Source: a bacterium (GTDB taxonomy: Bacteria > Babelota > Babeliae > Babelales > RVW-14). Taken from it: a DNA stretch of 11,316 bases. The notes under the pieces were generated by a model. That model did no database searches and had not been told where the DNA came from. It saw only the letters and a program-made list of their open reading frames with translations. Shown piece by piece: positions 1-7,905 of this stretch. Location: assembly GCA_023249895.1 (NCBI GenBank), contig JAHFBS010000013.1, positions 1-11,316 on the forward strand. Reading direction: 5' to 3'. Each line of letters starts with the position of its first letter. Position 1 is the stretch's first letter. Both the position numbers and the translations under genes were made by a program.

Positions 1-19
1 TGGAACGTGTGCCTATTGT

Positions 20-724
20 ATGCTCCATAAATCACCGGATGCAAAAAATAATCAACCGGCCCCAGGGCCTCAGGGTGCAGCAGCAAACCATGATGTTGAA
101 ATACTTCGTCTTCTACAGCGTGTTGTTGGCGATGGTACGTTTGCAGGTTGGCTTAAAAATTCTCTGATTAATATGGGTGGCATGTGTGTTATCGGTGGAT
201 TATTTGTTGCGTTAGATCGCCTCGCAACACCTATTACCACAGGGGTTGCTTCTTGGTGGGGACAAAGTCCTGAGGATAATTTAGTCCAACTCACGCGTAT
301 CATGCTTGCCAATCGGTTGCGTCTTGATGATTCATGTACGCGGCTACATGCGCTTGGCAGTTCAGCTGATCCATTGCAGCAAAAAATACGTAACTATATG
401 ATGCATGATGTGATGATTGATACGGATGCATTTGTGCAGTCCTGCCAAAATTGGGTTGGATTTCTTGGCGCGGCTTTGCAGCGTGCTTCATTAGATGCAG
501 CATATTCTTGCCAGATCACGAACTCTCTTAACAATTTGGTAGCGCTTATTAATGATGCTATTGAACACGAAGAAAAAGTGCTCAACGGTAATTCTGCCGG
601 TCCAACAACCGCTTTCACTAATGAAATTTATAATGAATGTGTGCGTATGGCACACCTTATGGATATGCTTTTGTATGGAAACAAAAATACGCCTTCTCCG
701 GTATCTACGCCTGCTGAGCATTAG
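20..724 (+). CDS. Hypothetical protein with one membrane helix, 5' end uncertain
   Basis: I do not recognise this protein. From the ATG at 20 it has 234 residues: a Pro/Ala-rich start, a hydrophobic segment at about residues 49-66 that reads as one membrane helix, then a mostly helical polar domain (about 80-215) and a Ser/Thr/Pro-rich tail. The start is doubtful. No Shine-Dalgarno sequence precedes the ATG at a usable distance, and the same frame stays open to the left edge of the window, adding Gly-Thr-Cys-Ala-Tyr-Cys. The gene may therefore begin upstream and be truncated here. Its last 50 bases overlap the next gene in another frame, so it is probably the first visible member of an operon with the next two genes. 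The single hydrophobic segment suggests a membrane-anchored protein. No catalytic motif is visible. Confidence 0.7.
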   Translation: MLHKSPDAKNNQPAPGPQGAAANHDVEILRLLQRVVGDGTFAGWLKNSLINMGGMCVIGGLFVALDRLATPITTGVASWWGQSPEDNLVQLTRIMLANRLRLDDSCTRLHALGSSADPLQQKIRNYMMHDVMIDTDAFVQSCQNWVGFLGAALQRASLDAAYSCQITNSLNNLVALINDAIEHEEKVLNGNSAGPTTAFTNEIYNECVRMAHLMDMLLYGNKNTPSPVSTPAEH

Positions 725-1418
725 TCTTTGCTTTTTTAGCAGCGTGCATAGTGTTCCGGCAGAGACTGATAATTTTGATTTTTATAAAGATTATCTTGCC
801 ACATATTATCCCAAAGTTTTTGTTATGTGCCGTGACTATTTTATTGGTATGACGGCCAAAGATTTTAAAAAATCATTAGGCACTGTTGTTGACCTTATTA
901 CCCGTGAGCCATGGTTTTATTTTGTTAATCGTCCACAAGGATTTAAAGTTACGCGTTATTGGGAACTGATTGCTGATCAATTAAGTTGGATCAATGAGTT
1001 TATGCGTACCGCTTGGTACGATCCGACGACAGGTAAAATTTCAATGCCGACCGACGATGATGATGACGATTTTTTGCGCGCATTTCTTGCTACCGGGTCA
1101 TTACAACAAGCGAAGAAAAATGAATACTTAGATGAATATCTTATTGCTTCCGGCTCAACAGTGATCTATGACTTTTATGCGCTTTGTTTTGATTACTTCA
1201 TTAAGCTTTTTAACGAGGCACTTTTGATGGGTGATGCTACCAATGCGACGCGCTATCTTACCGATCTTGAGTATCTTATCGGCAAACTCCATCATTCTGT
1301 TTACGAACCTGAGTACCAAGAACATGTAGCAACCGCAAAAGAGCTGTTTGAATTACTGAAACAAAAAAATGTTGATAGTACTGATAATGTGCCTACTCCT
1401 AGAGGTAGTGCACAATGA
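675..1418 (+). CDS. Exported hypothetical protein with signal peptide
   Basis: Unrecognised 247-residue protein. I chose the ATG at 675 rather than upstream ATGs in the same frame because it gives a textbook Sec signal peptide. The n-region has Lys4, Arg6, Arg9 and Arg12, the hydrophobic core is about residues 13-24, and a Val-Pro-Ala site suggests cleavage after Ala29. The mature part is rich in aromatic and acidic residues, looks helical, and has a run of six Asp at residues 127-132. No enzyme motif is visible. Only a weak GGAT (661-664) precedes the start, so translation may be coupled to the preceding gene, which ends at 724 (50-base overlap). The stop codon overlaps the next start as ATGA. 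Export to the periplasm or beyond is inferred from the signal peptide; the function is unknown. Confidence 0.8.
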   Translation: METKIRLLRYLRLLSISLCFFSSVHSVPAETDNFDFYKDYLATYYPKVFVMCRDYFIGMTAKDFKKSLGTVVDLITREPWFYFVNRPQGFKVTRYWELIADQLSWINEFMRTAWYDPTTGKISMPTDDDDDDFLRAFLATGSLQQAKKNEYLDEYLIASGSTVIYDFYALCFDYFIKLFNEALLMGDATNATRYLTDLEYLIGKLHHSVYEPEYQEHVATAKELFELLKQKNVDSTDNVPTPRGSAQ

Positions 1419-4400
1419 CAAAGCTTCGTTCCCTACTTTTATTCTTAGTATGTTTCTGTAGCTGCTGGTGTTGTCAGATTCTTTGCGAGCTTTCCTTGTC
1501 GCACGAACAAGAATTTATCAAAAGTTTTATTCATCATTATGAATTTGGTCCAGAAGGGCGGTATACCCACGAATATCATCCATTCTTACTTACACGCACT
1601 GCGCAAAGCTTTGCAGATCTTGAGCTGCGCTTGAAGCAGGAAAACTTTTCGCTTTTGGGGCGCATGATTATTATGGGGTACGAAGAAAATGCAGTTCCTG
1701 CGTATTACACCAATTACAAACATTCCGGCATTAATGATGAAGCGATGCGCAAAAATAATACCGGTTGGTCTTTGCGTTTGCACAATCGTTTTGGATTTAT
1801 GACCGGTTTTTTATTCAAAGATTTAGCATCAACTAATCCAATCTTTGAACATTTTGAACATATTGATGGTGATGATGTTGCTATCTTTGACGATCGAGCA
1901 ACGCTTTTTCAAGAGCATGCCTTTTGGCAGGCGTTGCCATTGATGCGCCGTGAGCAAGAACGCATGATGCATATGCTTGCTAAAAAAACACCGGCTGATA
2001 TTGTTGCCGAATTAAGTAAATTTTGGAAGTTGTTATACAGCAATGCATTTAAAGTGGGCAATAAACAAATTGCTGGTACGCAGGATGTTCTGTTTTCAAT
2101 CGAATATGCACGCCACTTGTCTCAATCTCAATTGCCCGTATGTAAGTTTTTTACCGGTCCAGATATTACCTATCCTATTGAAGTAACGGCAAAACAAGAT
2201 CGTTGCGCAACCATTCATGCACAACATTTTGCGCAGCGACTGCTGCGTGAATTAGTATCACAGGATGGTCAGAATACCGCCTATATCTTTTGCAGCTTTG
2301 TTGATGGCGTCGGAAAAAGCACCATGCTGGGCAATATTAAAAATTGGATGCATTGGAGTGGCAATATTGAGGAATTTGCGCATGTTGATAATTCTTCGTC
2401 ACAGGTGTGTGATCTGTTCAAGCTTAAACCTGGCGTATATATAGCAGACCTTCCGGCACAAGTGAGCCATTTTACCTATAAACCTGATGGTATTGTTTTT
2501 GTTGATGTACGTACGTTATATGACGCACAACAATGTGCAGTGTTGACAACATTTATTAATACCCACAAAGAAGAATTACGTGATGAATGTGCACGAATAT
2601 TTGCCGCCGTTAAAAATATTATTGCTGAACGCGGATATTGTGCGCCGGAATTTTCTGACACCAAGCATCCTGATTTGGCATTTGTACGCAATGTCATCTT
2701 GTTGGGCAAAGAACAATCAAATGTATGGATTCCCTTTATCTACCAAGGCAAATCATATTTATTTAAAGATAGTGAACCGCTCGAAATTCGTTGTGTTACC
2801 TCACTTGCAGCGGTCAAATCTGAAGGGCTCAAAAATATTGAAGCCGAGCAGATGTTGTTTTCTGAGGGGCTCCGGTTTCCGTTGCCTTATGAGCATTTTC
2901 TTAAGGACTTGGTTACACAGTTAAAATCTCAGAACATTAAAAACATCGTTTTTGTTGATTTTTTGAGCATGTATCCTCGTTCGTCGCGTGAGAATGTTCG
3001 CATCAACTATCTTTTGCAACAAATGGCTTTGCTTGATACAAACTTTCATCCCGAGCAAAGCTTGTATCGTGATTTTGTCAGTGGCGGAGAGTTGCTTGCA
3101 GCCTTATGTAACAAAAAAAGTTGCACCTTGCTTAAGCATGCTTTCCAGCACGAGGCGATGATACGAGGCGCTTTGTTTGATTTGATTAATAATCGTGTTG
3201 AGGGCGATTTAACCGGTTATGACATGGCAACCGTTACCGCCTTGATTCGTGACAAAATAGCTCATCTTGATAGTGAATTTCATGAAAACATAGTGCATAA
3301 TGTCGCGCACAAATTTTACGAAGAAACCAAACGTTTAGAAACTACCTATGGTCTTTCAAAACAGTTTATTAATGTACAGCAACTTTCGTTGCGCAAGTTG
3401 GCAGCATTTCATACGCTCATACAAGAATTTTTTACACAACATGGTACCAACGATCTTATGCGTACACTCTGGCAGTCGTGGGGTAATGTTACGTCGTTGG
3501 GGTATGAGGTAACTGAAAGTAGGCCTCTTGCAATGACATTGACAACTGATGCGCATATTCCTGTTCAAGCTCGCTATATCATTCATGAAGCATGCAAAGA
3601 CGAGGCATTACTTAAACCACTATTACGTTCACTGCGTGCTCAATGGTATGCTGCGCTGTCAGGCCTCTTTTTTGCAACAGATGTTGGCTGCGGATTGTTT
3701 TCGATGCATCAATTGATTCCGGCGTATATTCCCTTGATGATGATACCGTATAAGAAAAACTTTTTCTTAGTTGCGCAACGTTCTTATGAGCCATGGAAAG
3801 ACAAAGTGCCCATGACGTTTCGTATCTTTTTCCAAAATTTTAATTTTACCAATTTTCGTGCTGCCGCTTATCGTAGCGTAGGCGATCACCCCTGTCGTTA
3901 TGATTGGGATTGTGGTGCTGTTAATAACGGATTATTTGGATTCGATTATGTTGATGTTAAAGATGAGAGCGAGGAGGCAAAGTATCTTCCTCAATCTACC
4001 ATTACACGATTGGTACAACGCTATCAGCAAGAAAATAATGCACAAATAGTGATGCCTACAGAAATTTTGTGGCAACGATTGAATGATGTTGCAGGCTGGC
4101 AATATGAGTATGAACAAACACGCTCGAGCGCATTGCGCAAGGGACAGCGATCTGAAAAACTACCGCCGCTTGGTGGATATAACATGAATGTTTATATTGG
4201 TTCCGAACAACAGGAACCTGCTGCGCGTTTGGCGATAAGATTATTGGCAACACTTGATATGATTCTTAAAGATCCTGAATCTTCAGTCGTCATTCGTAAT
4301 GGTAATCGTGAAGATTTTAAAGCGGCTCTTAAGCTTTTTGAATATGTTATTGTCCCGCGATATTTTAAAACAATTTTTGCGAACCGTCTTTTTAGCGATT

Positions 4401-4462
4401 ACGATGCCGTTGAACCCTATCCTTCATGGGAATTTTGGGATCGACTTGATAGTGACGATTAG
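1415..4462 (+). CDS. Large exported protein with degenerate P-loop NTPase motif
   Basis: Unrecognised 1015-residue protein. The start at 1415 is well supported: an ATGA overlap with the preceding stop and a GAGG ribosome site at 1402-1405. The N-terminus (Lys3, Arg5, then a hydrophobic stretch at 7-24) looks like a signal peptide or membrane anchor. It is unusually Cys-rich (Cys 13, 15, 17, 19, 20, 24) and lacks a clear lipobox. Residues 297-303 read DGVGKST, a Walker A-like loop as in thymidylate-kinase-type NTPases, but the first motif glycine (position 295) is Phe. DLPA at 345-348 and the strand IVFVD at 360-364 follow at spacings compatible with a P-loop fold. A second hydrophobic strand ending in Asp515 leads into an Arg/Ser-rich block (to about residue 525). 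The remaining half is mixed helical with no motif I can name. Nucleotide binding is inference, and it sits oddly with an export signal. The stop overlaps the convergent recJ end by 4 bases. Confidence 0.85.
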   Translation: MTKLRSLLLFLVCFCSCWCCQILCELSLSHEQEFIKSFIHHYEFGPEGRYTHEYHPFLLTRTAQSFADLELRLKQENFSLLGRMIIMGYEENAVPAYYTNYKHSGINDEAMRKNNTGWSLRLHNRFGFMTGFLFKDLASTNPIFEHFEHIDGDDVAIFDDRATLFQEHAFWQALPLMRREQERMMHMLAKKTPADIVAELSKFWKLLYSNAFKVGNKQIAGTQDVLFSIEYARHLSQSQLPVCKFFTGPDITYPIEVTAKQDRCATIHAQHFAQRLLRELVSQDGQNTAYIFCSFVDGVGKSTMLGNIKNWMHWSGNIEEFAHVDNSSSQVCDLFKLKPGVYIADLPAQVSHFTYKPDGIVFVDVRTLYDAQQCAVLTTFINTHKEELRDECARIFAAVKNIIAERGYCAPEFSDTKHPDLAFVRNVILLGKEQSNVWIPFIYQGKSYLFKDSEPLEIRCVTSLAAVKSEGLKNIEAEQMLFSEGLRFPLPYEHFLKDLVTQLKSQNIKNIVFVDFLSMYPRSSRENVRINYLLQQMALLDTNFHPEQSLYRDFVSGGELLAALCNKKSCTLLKHAFQHEAMIRGALFDLINNRVEGDLTGYDMATVTALIRDKIAHLDSEFHENIVHNVAHKFYEETKRLETTYGLSKQFINVQQLSLRKLAAFHTLIQEFFTQHGTNDLMRTLWQSWGNVTSLGYEVTESRPLAMTLTTDAHIPVQARYIIHEACKDEALLKPLLRSLRAQWYAALSGLFFATDVGCGLFSMHQLIPAYIPLMMIPYKKNFFLVAQRSYEPWKDKVPMTFRIFFQNFNFTNFRAAAYRSVGDHPCRYDWDCGAVNNGLFGFDYVDVKDESEEAKYLPQSTITRLVQRYQQENNAQIVMPTEILWQRLNDVAGWQYEYEQTRSSALRKGQRSEKLPPLGGYNMNVYIGSEQQEPAARLAIRLLATLDMILKDPESSVVIRNGNREDFKAALKLFEYVIVPRYFKTIFANRLFSDYDAVEPYPSWEFWDRLDSDD

Positions 4463-6240
4463 ATCATCGCAATGTCAATGCCCTGCAGCTCTATCCGCGT
4501 TGTTCCGCCCCATTCATTTTTCAGAATATGTCCAGCCAGATGAAATGGTTTGTCCAAACACTGCTGTAATGGTCCGATTAAGTCAGGACGATTAAAAAAT
4601 ATTACCGGTTTGATAACGCCTTGTGCAAAAATCATGCATTTAACATGACGGTCTTTCAGCAGCTGCGGTTGCCTGACAAGTGTCACATCGCGTACCATAA
4701 AAAGTGGCTGCGGATTACGATTGCCAAAAGGTTCAAGCTGCTCAAGATTATCGCAACATTGCTGGTTGGCCTCAGGAAGTTGAAGCTCTGCATCAATCGT
4801 CAATTTTGGTTGTAAATCTGCCAGCGTGTAGCGGGCAGCAATCGTTGAAGTCAGGCGTTCTTTGAGCTCTGGAAGATGTTCAAGCTTAAGCTTGAGCCCC
4901 GCTGCATGTGCATGTCCGCCAAAATGAAGTAATAAATCTTTGTTCGTATTTAACAGTTCAAAAATGTTTATTTCAGGAATAGAGCGGCATGATCCTTTGG
5001 CCGTTCCCTCTTTATGATCCGCATGAAACAGAAATGTTGGTCGTCCATAATTATGCATCAATTTACCTGCAACCAAGCCAATCACGCCTGATGGCCATGA
5101 ATCATTGGTTGCCATAATGACATATTCGCGTTCAAGATTGATGTGCTGTGTCTGTATTGCAGTCTCAAGCTCGCCATAAATTTTGCGTTCAACGTTTTTG
5201 CGCTCTTCATTCATGATTTTAAGAATGTCGCCTATGCGTTCAACATCAGCACTATCAGCACTGATGAGAAATTTTACGGCATCGCGAGGATCGGTCAGGC
5301 GGCCCAGCGCATTAATTTGCGGCGCGATGATAAAACCAATATCAAGCGAGTCCAGCGCACTTTTATTCAAACTTCCATTAGTGATCAGTTTCTGCATCGC
5401 AGAGCTGAATTCTTGATTAACACGATGGAGCCCATAACGTACCCAAAAACGATTTTCGCCAATCAGGGGCACCATATCAGCAACCGTTCCCAGCATGAGA
5501 AGTTCATAGGTTTTATTGGGCAGCTGAGCAATGCCGAGTGTTTCGTAAAGAAGATTGACGAGTTTGAAAGTAACGCCAACGCCTGCAAGATATTTAAAAG
5601 GATACGCACAATCTTTTTGTTGCGGATTAATGATAGCCGTTGCAACGGGTAACATTTCGCGCGGTTGGTGGTGATCGGTAATAATGAGATCGATGCCATG
5701 TTTCAGCGCAGCCTCAGCAGCTTCAAATGCGGTAATCCCGTTATCAACGGTGATAATTAAAGAATACCCATTTTTTGCCGCTTGATGAACAGCTCGCGCC
5801 GAAAGCCCATACCCATCTTTTTCGCGATGCGGGAGAAAAAAGTTAATGGATGCTCCAAGCGGGAGTAGTGCTGCCATAAGCATGGCGGTTGAGGTGACGC
5901 CATCAACATCATAGTCGCCAAAAATTAATATTTTTTCTTTCATTTTAAGTGCACGCAGGACACGTGTAACCGCTTGATCAATCCCCTTAAAGCTTTTTGG
6001 ATGCGGTACATCCTGCTCATAGGAACTAAAAAGATATGATCGTACCTGTTCATCATCGGTAATGCCGCGCGAGACCAAAACATGGGCAATAGGCAAAGTG
6101 AGTCCGTGCTTGTATGCCAACGCACGAATAGCTTCAGGCGCAACGTTGTTAGTTACCCAGCGATATTTTAAGCCAGAGATTGTTGAGCTTGGAGCATCAA
6201 TCGGTGGCGGTTGATGCGCAAGCGATTGTGATTGCAACAT
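4459..6240 (-). CDS. recJ: Single-stranded-DNA-specific exonuclease RecJ
   Basis: RecJ degrades single-stranded DNA 5' to 3' in the cytoplasm and acts in recombination, mismatch and base-excision repair. The 593 residues match the family's usual length. The DHH phosphoesterase motifs are intact: DYDVDG at 109-114, VDNG at 165-168, DHH at 189-191 and GTVADMVPL at 252-260. APQINALGR (306-314) and the DHHA1 motif GGHAHAAG (441-448) follow. PFGNRNPQP (504-512) starts the C-terminal OB-like region. All metal-binding Asp and His positions that I can identify are present, so the enzyme should be active. The ATG at 6240 is the only reasonable ATG, but no good Shine-Dalgarno sequence precedes it. The start lies 8 bases after the lysS stop, so translation is probably coupled to lysS. 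About 24 residues precede the usual KYRWV family start. Confidence 0.96.
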   Translation of the reverse strand: MLQSQSLAHQPPPIDAPSSTISGLKYRWVTNNVAPEAIRALAYKHGLTLPIAHVLVSRGITDDEQVRSYLFSSYEQDVPHPKSFKGIDQAVTRVLRALKMKEKILIFGDYDVDGVTSTAMLMAALLPLGASINFFLPHREKDGYGLSARAVHQAAKNGYSLIITVDNGITAFEAAEAALKHGIDLIITDHHQPREMLPVATAIINPQQKDCAYPFKYLAGVGVTFKLVNLLYETLGIAQLPNKTYELLMLGTVADMVPLIGENRFWVRYGLHRVNQEFSSAMQKLITNGSLNKSALDSLDIGFIIAPQINALGRLTDPRDAVKFLISADSADVERIGDILKIMNEERKNVERKIYGELETAIQTQHINLEREYVIMATNDSWPSGVIGLVAGKLMHNYGRPTFLFHADHKEGTAKGSCRSIPEINIFELLNTNKDLLLHFGGHAHAAGLKLKLEHLPELKERLTSTIAARYTLADLQPKLTIDAELQLPEANQQCCDNLEQLEPFGNRNPQPLFMVRDVTLVRQPQLLKDRHVKCMIFAQGVIKPVIFFNRPDLIGPLQQCLDKPFHLAGHILKNEWGGTTRIELQGIDIAMI

Positions 6241-6248
6241 GAGGGCAA

Positions 6249-7748
6249 TTATTCTTTAACATTTTTAAGTGTCGGGAAAAGAATAACGTCCTTGATTGAG
6301 GTTGTATCGGTCATGAGCATGGTAAGGCGATCAATTCCCATGCCAACGCCTACCGTTGGAGGTAAGGCATATTCAAGAGCTTGAACATAATCGGCATCAT
6401 AATGATGAGCTTCCTGATCACCACCTTCGCGTGCTTGTACTTGTGCCTTGAATCGTTCAGCCTGATCAAAAGGATCATTAAGCTCAGTAAATCCATTGGC
6501 AAGTTCCATGCCGCAGGCAAAGAGTTCAAATCGCGCAGCAATGTTACGGTTATTTTCATCACGTTTTGCAAGTGGCGAAACTTCTATGGGATAACCGATA
6601 ATGAAAGTTGGTTGCACAATTTGTGCTTCAACACACTGCTCAAATAATGCAAATAATTTGACGCCGTATGAAGCATGAGCAGGAACGGTAGCGCCTTTTT
6701 GCTCAAGTGTTGCGCCAATAGTATCTGGTTGAATTTGTTCTTTACTTAATCTACCAATTTCAATAAGTGATTCTTCAACCGTTAAACGTTTGAAGGGTGG
6801 CGTAAAATCAATAACTTTGCTTTGAAAAGGGACTTGCAGTGAAGGCAAATTCGCGCGTGCAACTGCACCAATAAGTTGTTCAGTGGTATCTATGCCAACC
6901 AGGTAATCGCCATATGCCTGATAAAATTCAAGCATGGTAAATTCTGGATTGTGTTTAGTTGAAATTCCCTCATTACGAAAATTTCTATTAATTTCAAAAA
7001 CACGTTCGATGCCGCCAACAACTAAACGTTTCAGATACAATTCTGGCGCGATGCGCAGATAAAGATCCATGTTATAGGTGTTGTGGTGCGTAACAAAAGG
7101 ACGCGCGGTTGCGCCGCCAGGAATGGGGTGCAACATGGGAGTTTCAACTTCAAGAAATCCGCGCTCTTGTAAAAAATTTCTAATGGTTTGAATAATGTGC
7201 GAACGTTTCTTAAATTTTGCCGAACTTTCAGGATTGCTCATTAAATCTAAGTAACGTTGACGATAGCGTTGTTCGATATCGGTGAGTCCATGAAATTTTT
7301 CAGGGAGTGGATGCAGGCACTTACTGAGTAGTGCGTATGCTGATACTTTAACGGTGGTTTCACCGGTTTTGGTGACAAATAAAGGTCCCTTGACCCATAC
7401 AATATCGCCAAGATCGATATATTTTTTGAATTGTTCAAAAGCAGCTTCGCCGACTTCGTCTTTTTTTACATAAATTTGAATACGGCCATCGCGGTCCTGT
7501 ATGACACCAAAAAATGTTTTGCCATGATCGCGTTTGATAATGAGCCGTCCGGCAAGTTCAAAAAGTGGGCTTTGTTCAGGATGCTGATTGAACAATGCTA
7601 TGGCTTGCGCGGTGGTATGTGATACCGGTTTATATGCCGGCCATGGGGATTGGCCTTCACCTTGCATAACACGAACTTTTTCGAGTCTAATTTCATGTTC
7701 GTTTGACTCTGGTTGTCCGGTAGGGGTCTGAAGGTTTTTTGGTTCCAT
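6249..7748 (-). CDS. lysS: Lysyl-tRNA synthetase, class II
   Basis: The enzyme attaches lysine to tRNA-Lys using ATP. Its 499 residues are close to the bacterial LysS norm of about 500. The N-terminal part (about 60-150) is the OB-fold anticodon-binding domain, followed by RYRQRYLDL (161-169), typical of the family. Class II motif 1 surrounds residues 182-205 and ends in VETPML. Motif 2 includes FRNEG at 257-261 and HNPEFT at 266-271. Motif 3 is GVGMGIDRL at 467-475 with the conserved Arg474. The residues PGGATARPF (210-218) and ELANGFTELNDP (415-426) are also characteristic. The ATG at 7748 is preceded by GAGAG (7755-7759, read on the minus strand) at a 6-base spacing, and by a strong promoter. 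It is first in an operon with recJ. Confidence 0.97.
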   Translation of the reverse strand: MEPKNLQTPTGQPESNEHEIRLEKVRVMQGEGQSPWPAYKPVSHTTAQAIALFNQHPEQSPLFELAGRLIIKRDHGKTFFGVIQDRDGRIQIYVKKDEVGEAAFEQFKKYIDLGDIVWVKGPLFVTKTGETTVKVSAYALLSKCLHPLPEKFHGLTDIEQRYRQRYLDLMSNPESSAKFKKRSHIIQTIRNFLQERGFLEVETPMLHPIPGGATARPFVTHHNTYNMDLYLRIAPELYLKRLVVGGIERVFEINRNFRNEGISTKHNPEFTMLEFYQAYGDYLVGIDTTEQLIGAVARANLPSLQVPFQSKVIDFTPPFKRLTVEESLIEIGRLSKEQIQPDTIGATLEQKGATVPAHASYGVKLFALFEQCVEAQIVQPTFIIGYPIEVSPLAKRDENNRNIAARFELFACGMELANGFTELNDPFDQAERFKAQVQAREGGDQEAHHYDADYVQALEYALPPTVGVGMGIDRLTMLMTDTTSIKDVILFPTLKNVKE

Positions 7749-7905
7749 ACTAAGCTCTCAAAAAAAAGGACGAATTTTCAACAAAACGCCCTCTAGTATA
7801 GCCGAAGTAGACAATGGTGTCACAAGTTTACCAGATGGCTCGTGGAATATGGTGTTTTGTGGTAATCTTGTCACCCCCAAATTCATTGTTGAATAGGAGA
7901 TTTTT
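7749..7905. other. Divergent intergenic region lysS / coiled-coil gene
   Basis: This is the longest non-coding stretch in the window at 157 bases. It separates the lysS-recJ operon from the plus-strand gene at 7906. The lysS promoter is clear. A plus-strand promoter must also lie here, but I find only weak candidates, such as TTTACC (7827-7832) with TATGGT (7848-7853) at a short 15-base spacing. The ribosome site AGGAGA (7895-7900) for the plus-strand gene lies 5 bases before its ATG. No attenuator, T-box or riboswitch structure was recognised. Confidence 0.6.
7795..7823 (-). promoter_or_regulatory. Sigma-70-like promoter of lysS-recJ
   Basis: Read on the minus strand, the -35 box is GTGACA (7818-7823, 5 of 6 matches to TTGACA) and the -10 box is TATACT (7795-7800, 5 of 6 matches to TATAAT), with an exact 17-base spacer. 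Transcription would start near 7788, giving a leader of about 40 bases before the lysS ATG at 7748. The call rests only on consensus match and position. Confidence 0.72.

Noticed and set aside
552..674. Upstream ATGs in the frame of the second gene
   Set aside because: They would add over 15 residues before the signal peptide and lengthen the overlap with the first gene; the ATG at 675 gives a proper signal peptide.
4880..4895. Perfect 16-base palindrome inside recJ
   Set aside because: It arises from codons for a Leu-Lys-Leu-Lys-Leu-Glu stretch within the conserved gene, so a regulatory role is not needed to explain it.
5143..5652. Open frame of 169 codons on the plus strand
   Set aside because: It is antisense to the conserved middle of recJ, has no ribosome site, and its product looks like a shadow translation.
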